Shown here piece by piece: positions 61,229-64,000 of a DNA stretch of 64,000 bases (position 1 is its first letter; every line of letters starts with the position of its first letter). The notes beneath the pieces are model-generated. The model was given only the letters and a program-made list of their open reading frames with translations. It was not told where the DNA came from and did no database searches. Source of the DNA: Arcticibacter sp045629565 (lineage in GTDB: Bacteria > Bacteroidota > Bacteroidia > Sphingobacteriales > Sphingobacteriaceae); the NCBI RefSeq assembly GCF_045629565.1, contig NZ_JAZQRL010000100.1, positions 124,001 through 188,000 on the forward strand, read 5' to 3'. The position numbers and the translations under genes are program-made.

Positions 61229-61436
61229 AATCCTGTTCTTTTACTTTCAGACTAGCACGCTATCCGCAGATCCGGACAATCCAAAACAATAAGTAAGGAT
61301 GCTCCCAAGGGATTTCGTTCGTACCGGCCTGTGAATCATCTGACTGCATGCATTGTTAAATAAACAGTAGAATATCCACATTAACGTGTTGAGATTCTAC
61401 ATTTTTGAAATTCCTCAAAGCGCACATTGTCAGCAC

Positions 61437-62177
61437 CTAAGGCTTTTTAAATAAGTCAGCCGTGTAATCAAACAGTTCGGGGCCGCCGATCTTTCCATGC
61501 CCGGGAATGACCATCCGGGTGTTAGGATACCGGGCTTTTAATGAAATAATCGTTTCCGCCCAGGCAGCTATATTAGCATCCGCCAAGTTGCCTTTACCCG
61601 CACCTTGTTCTTTGATCAGGCAGCCTCCGAACATGATGCCTTCATGGGGAAAGTAGGCAATTATGTTGTCACGAGTATGGCCTTCTCCTGAATAGTCGAG
61701 AAGCACTTGCTGAGTTCCTACCCTAAGCGTCTTCTTATCTGCAAAGCCCGATTGTGGAACGGGCAGATTTTTTTCCTTGGCCAAAGCTATAGTACGTTCA
61801 TTTGCAACCGACGGAATTCCACGCGTATGGAAGGCATTGAGCCCGCCAAGACAATCATCATGAAAATGAGTAGCTACAACAGCCTTAACCTTGCAGCGAA
61901 GGGAGTTTTCGACCCAACTGATCAATTCAGCTGACGTTTTTTCATCCGTGGGAGTGTCAATAATAATCGCTTCATTATGGTTGGCAACGATCATACCGTT
62001 GCAAGAAACACGGCCAAAGCTCTCTGTCTTCAGGTAGGAAATATGCTGATATACATCTTCGGCAATCGGCTTGACCTCCAACTCGCCGGATTTATAGGAG
62101 CGGGAGCTTTGCGGATCTTTCTTGAGTGCACAGCTACAAGCAAAGGCGGAAAGGATCAACAGTATGAAAGTTTTCAT
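61437..62177 (-). CDS. Subclass B1 metallo-beta-lactamase, lipoprotein-type
   Basis: 246 residues, normal size. All zinc ligands of subclass B1 are present: His104, His106, Asp108 ('THFHDDCLGG'), His167 ('GEGHTRDN'), Cys186 ('FGGCLIK') and His227 ('IPGHGK'). Lys189 and Asn197 ('GKGNLAD'), typical substrate-binding residues of B1 enzymes, are also kept. The signal 'MKTFILLILSAFACSC' contains a possible lipobox (FACS-C), so the enzyme may be membrane-anchored. Expected to hydrolyse carbapenems and other beta-lactams, as resident B1 enzymes of Bacteroidota do. Divergent from a Crp-type regulator. Confidence 0.95.
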   Translation of the reverse strand: MKTFILLILSAFACSCALKKDPQSSRSYKSGELEVKPIAEDVYQHISYLKTESFGRVSCNGMIVANHNEAIIIDTPTDEKTSAELISWVENSLRCKVKAVVATHFHDDCLGGLNAFHTRGIPSVANERTIALAKEKNLPVPQSGFADKKTLRVGTQQVLLDYSGEGHTRDNIIAYFPHEGIMFGGCLIKEQGAGKGNLADANIAAWAETIISLKARYPNTRMVIPGHGKIGGPELFDYTADLFKKP

Positions 62178-62324
62178 GACATTCTGGTTTAGGGGTAAAA
62201 TTACAAAGACCTGTTTATATTTTGAATGAACACCCGTATATCATGGTATTTTTCAGGTGAATTTATTAAGTTAGTAAGTATCAAAACGATTATCTACCAA
62301 AACCCTAATAACGGACCAACAGAG

Positions 62325-62900
62325 ATGTCAGCTTTACAGTTAATCTATCAACACCCTTTGCTATCTGCTGAGGATGTCAACACCATAATAAACGCCCACA
62401 AGAAAGTCTACTTCCGGAAAGGGGATTACCTGTTAAAAAAGGATCAGGTGGCAAAAATGTACTTCTGTGTGGAGAAGGGCCTTATACGGTCTTATGTGTA
62501 TGACTTCGAGGGAAATGATATCACCACCGGTTTTGTCGGCGAAAACGAATTGGCCATTGATGTGATATCGCTATTCCACGGGATTCCGGCGGTAGAGTAT
62601 TTTCAGGCGCTTACAGATTGCGAGTGCTACTCAATTCCATTTAACGATTTCCAAGTCTTGTATCATTCGATTAAAGGATTTAACGAGTGGGGACGGGCCT
62701 GGATGTCAGGAAACTTATTTGAATTGAAACAACGTACCATCTCTATGATAACAGATTCGGCAAGCGAACGTTACAAAACCTTACGTTCAAGGCACCCCCA
62801 AATTCTCCAGCAGTCCCCTTTAAAGTATATCGCCAGTTACTTAGGTATTACGGACACATCACTTAGCAGGATCAGGAAAGAACTTGTAAGGGAAAGTTAG
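62325..62900 (+). CDS. Crp/Fnr family transcriptional regulator
   Basis: 191 residues from the ATG giving 'MSALQLIYQHPLLSAEDVNTI'; the upstream in-frame ATG at 62226 lacks family support. cNMP-like domain at ~20-110 ('VYFRKGDYLLKKDQVAKMYFCVEKGLIRSYVYD'), dimer helix, and a short HTH near the end ('PLKYIASYLGITDTSLSRIRKELV'). The cyclic nucleotide phosphate-binding Arg is not obvious, as in many Bacteroidota members. It faces the metallo-beta-lactamase gene and could regulate it, though this is speculative. Confidence 0.9.
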   Translation: MSALQLIYQHPLLSAEDVNTIINAHKKVYFRKGDYLLKKDQVAKMYFCVEKGLIRSYVYDFEGNDITTGFVGENELAIDVISLFHGIPAVEYFQALTDCECYSIPFNDFQVLYHSIKGFNEWGRAWMSGNLFELKQRTISMITDSASERYKTLRSRHPQILQQSPLKYIASYLGITDTSLSRIRKELVRES

Positions 62901-62945
62901 AGGTTTTTCTTGTCTTATGGTAAGTGGCTTTTCCTGAGGTTACGT

Positions 62946-62953
62946 TAGTTTTG
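62946..62953 (+). promoter_or_regulatory. Candidate -7 element for the PhnB-like gene
   Basis: TAGTTTTG matches TAnnTTTG, 51 bases before the ATG at 63005. No clear -33 element. Confidence 0.45.
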
Positions 62954-63004
62954 GTCTATCAAGCAAAGGCTTGAATACAACTACATAACTAAATTAATCT
63001 CAAC

Positions 63005-63433
63005 ATGAAGCTCAATCCCTATCTTAATTTTGACGGAAACGCCGAGAAAGCGTTCCAGTTCTATCAATCGGTCTTTGGTGGTGAACTATTCATCCAGAAA
63101 ATGGGCTCGGCACCGGGGACAGAAGGCCTGTCGGAAGAGGAAAAAAACCTGGCCATGCATGTTTCCATCCCTATAGGCGATGGGCAGTTTCTAATGGCGT
63201 CTGACTGTATCAAATCACAGGGGCACACGTTAGTGAACGGAAATAATAATTATATATCCGTTTCCCCGGATAGCCGGGAGGAAGCAGAAAGAATCTTTAA
63301 TGGACTGTCTGAAGGAGGCAAAATCGAAATGCCGTTGGAAGATATGTTTTGGGGAGACTACTTCGGTTCATTCCAGGACAAATTCGGCACTTTCTGGATG
63401 ATAAACTACGCTAACCAACAACCAAACTTATGA
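63005..63433 (+). CDS. PhnB-like VOC family protein
   Basis: 142 residues. 'MKLNPYLNFDGNAEKAFQFYQSVFGGELFIQKMG' start, 'MHVSIPIGDGQFLMASD', 'NNYISVSPDSREEAERIFNGLSEGGKIEMPLEDMFWGDYFGSFQDKFGTFWMINY' region, the typical PhnB/3-demethylubiquinone methyltransferase-like VOC pattern. Small cytosolic protein of unknown substrate. Its stop overlaps the ATG of the DinB-type gene (ATGA), so the two are translationally coupled. Confidence 0.92.
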   Translation: MKLNPYLNFDGNAEKAFQFYQSVFGGELFIQKMGSAPGTEGLSEEEKNLAMHVSIPIGDGQFLMASDCIKSQGHTLVNGNNNYISVSPDSREEAERIFNGLSEGGKIEMPLEDMFWGDYFGSFQDKFGTFWMINYANQQPNL

Positions 63434-64000
63434 AAAGCTTCGGATACATGTTGATGGCGCTACTATTAGCAGCTGGCAGCATCAACGCACAACAAGCTTC
63501 AGTCGATCAGCATTCGGTCGCATCATTGAACGGAAAAAACTTTCTGCTGAATTATTATCAGCAGACCTTTGACGCCCTTAAAAAAAGTACCGAAGGTTTA
63601 AGTCCGGCACAACTCTATTTCAAGCCTGCGACTGACAAATGGTCTGTGGGGGAGTGCATGGAGCACATTGTCGCCACTGAAAAAGTGCTATTCGATTATG
63701 CTAAGCAGGCAATGGAGAAGCCCGCTACCCCAGAGCGCCGGTCGGAAGTTAAGTCGAAAGACGAGGACATTATCAAAGGAATCAATGACAGGTCCTTTAA
63801 AGCCAAAGCGACTGACGATATAACCGGAAAGAATCAACTCAATAACGCTTCAAAGGCACTCGATGATTTGCAAGATGGTAGAAAAGTGATTCTAGCGTAT
63901 TTAGAAGGCGTGCAAGAGAGCGACCTCCGTAATCACATCAGTGACTCTCCATTCGGACCCATTGACGCTTTTCAGTCTTTCTTATTTATTGCCGGACACA
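63430..64000 (+). CDS. DinB-superfamily protein, 3' truncated
   Basis: The frame is open from the ATG overlapping the previous stop to the window edge (190 codons). A signal peptide is likely ('MKSFGYMLMALLLAAGSINAQQ'). DinB_2-type helices follow: 'NYYQQTFDALKKSTEGLSPAQLYFKPATDKWSVGECMEHIVATEKVLFDYA', with a His in the usual first metal position; the last His pair would lie beyond or near the window end. An exported DinB protein is common in Bacteroidota. Function unknown. Confidence 0.85.
   Translation, partial: MKSFGYMLMALLLAAGSINAQQASVDQHSVASLNGKNFLLNYYQQTFDALKKSTEGLSPAQLYFKPATDKWSVGECMEHIVATEKVLFDYAKQAMEKPATPERRSEVKSKDEDIIKGINDRSFKAKATDDITGKNQLNNASKALDDLQDGRKVILAYLEGVQESDLRNHISDSPFGPIDAFQSFLFIAGH

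Noticed and set aside
61367..61400. Possible terminator (GTAGAAT / ATTCTAC) downstream of the VOC gene
   Set aside because: Only 7 base pairs, a 20-base loop, and over 130 bases from the stop codon; too weak to list as a feature.
1..64000. Search for tRNA, rRNA, CRISPR, phage and transposase genes
   Set aside because: No cloverleaf with conserved arms, regular repeat-spacer array, or transposase/integrase motif was recognised by eye; a tRNAscan and ISfinder run would be needed to exclude them fully.

Overview
The window looks like chromosomal DNA of a Bacteroidota bacterium, most likely a Sphingobacteriaceae member close to Pedobacter (inference from gene content, not from a database search). 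The grounds are: moderate GC, a SusC/SusD pair, many short lipoprotein signals with a Cys followed by polar residues, few Shine-Dalgarno sequences, and repeated TAnnTTTG(C) promoter -7 elements typical of the phylum. No rRNA, tRNA, CRISPR array, prophage or intact insertion sequence was seen.

Layout. 1-3.2 kb: a truncated beta-helix surface protein, a DUF218 protein and a phosphodiester glycosidase-like lipoprotein. 3.3-8.3 kb: TetR regulator divergent from beta-carbonic anhydrase, then TerC, DUF202 and ClC membrane proteins. 8.4-19.4 kb: mixed housekeeping and regulation (GNAT, GH105 unsaturated uronyl hydrolase, small membrane protein, lipoproteins, Lrp facing an MTHFR-like gene, an ECF42-like sigma factor with its YCII partner, a PLP enzyme, a methyltransferase, a lone ExbD). 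19.5-22.5 kb: a pectin pair, GH28 polygalacturonase and an exported PL22-like oligogalacturonate lyase. 22.6-24.7 kb: membrane XRE regulator and a beta-lactamase-fold hydrolase with an N-terminal SnoaL-like domain.

24.75-43.2 kb is the centrepiece: an alginate polysaccharide utilization locus. A FadR-type regulator with tandem operators is followed by PL17 oligoalginate lyase, KdgF, an alpha/beta esterase, a hexuronate-type MFS transporter, a DEH-reductase-like SDR, SusC, SusD, a SusE-position lipoprotein, PL6, lipoprotein PL7 and a large unassigned beta-helix/jelly-roll protein. Together they would bind and cut alginate at the surface (PL7, PL6), import oligomers (SusCD), release unsaturated monouronate in the periplasm (PL17), carry it inward (MFS), linearise it (KdgF) and reduce it to 2-keto-3-deoxygluconate (SDR). 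KDG kinase and aldolase are not in the window.

43.2-46.3 kb: a two-gene signalling unit, a cyclic-nucleotide-domain histidine kinase and a response regulator fused to a thioredoxin-reductase-like flavoprotein that lacks the redox CxxC. 46.5-47.6 kb: azoreductase divergent from an HxlR regulator, with two tandem palindromic operator-like sites. 47.7-57.4 kb: a second pectin-related stretch (unassigned beta-propeller, PL11 rhamnogalacturonan lyase, serine hydrolase, PL1 pectate lyase) interrupted by methionine aminopeptidase, an AraC regulator, DinB and DUF1349 proteins. 57.5-64 kb: aldo/keto reductase, MFS exporter, dienelactone hydrolase, two VOC proteins, a subclass B1 metallo-beta-lactamase lipoprotein, a Crp-family regulator and a truncated DinB protein.
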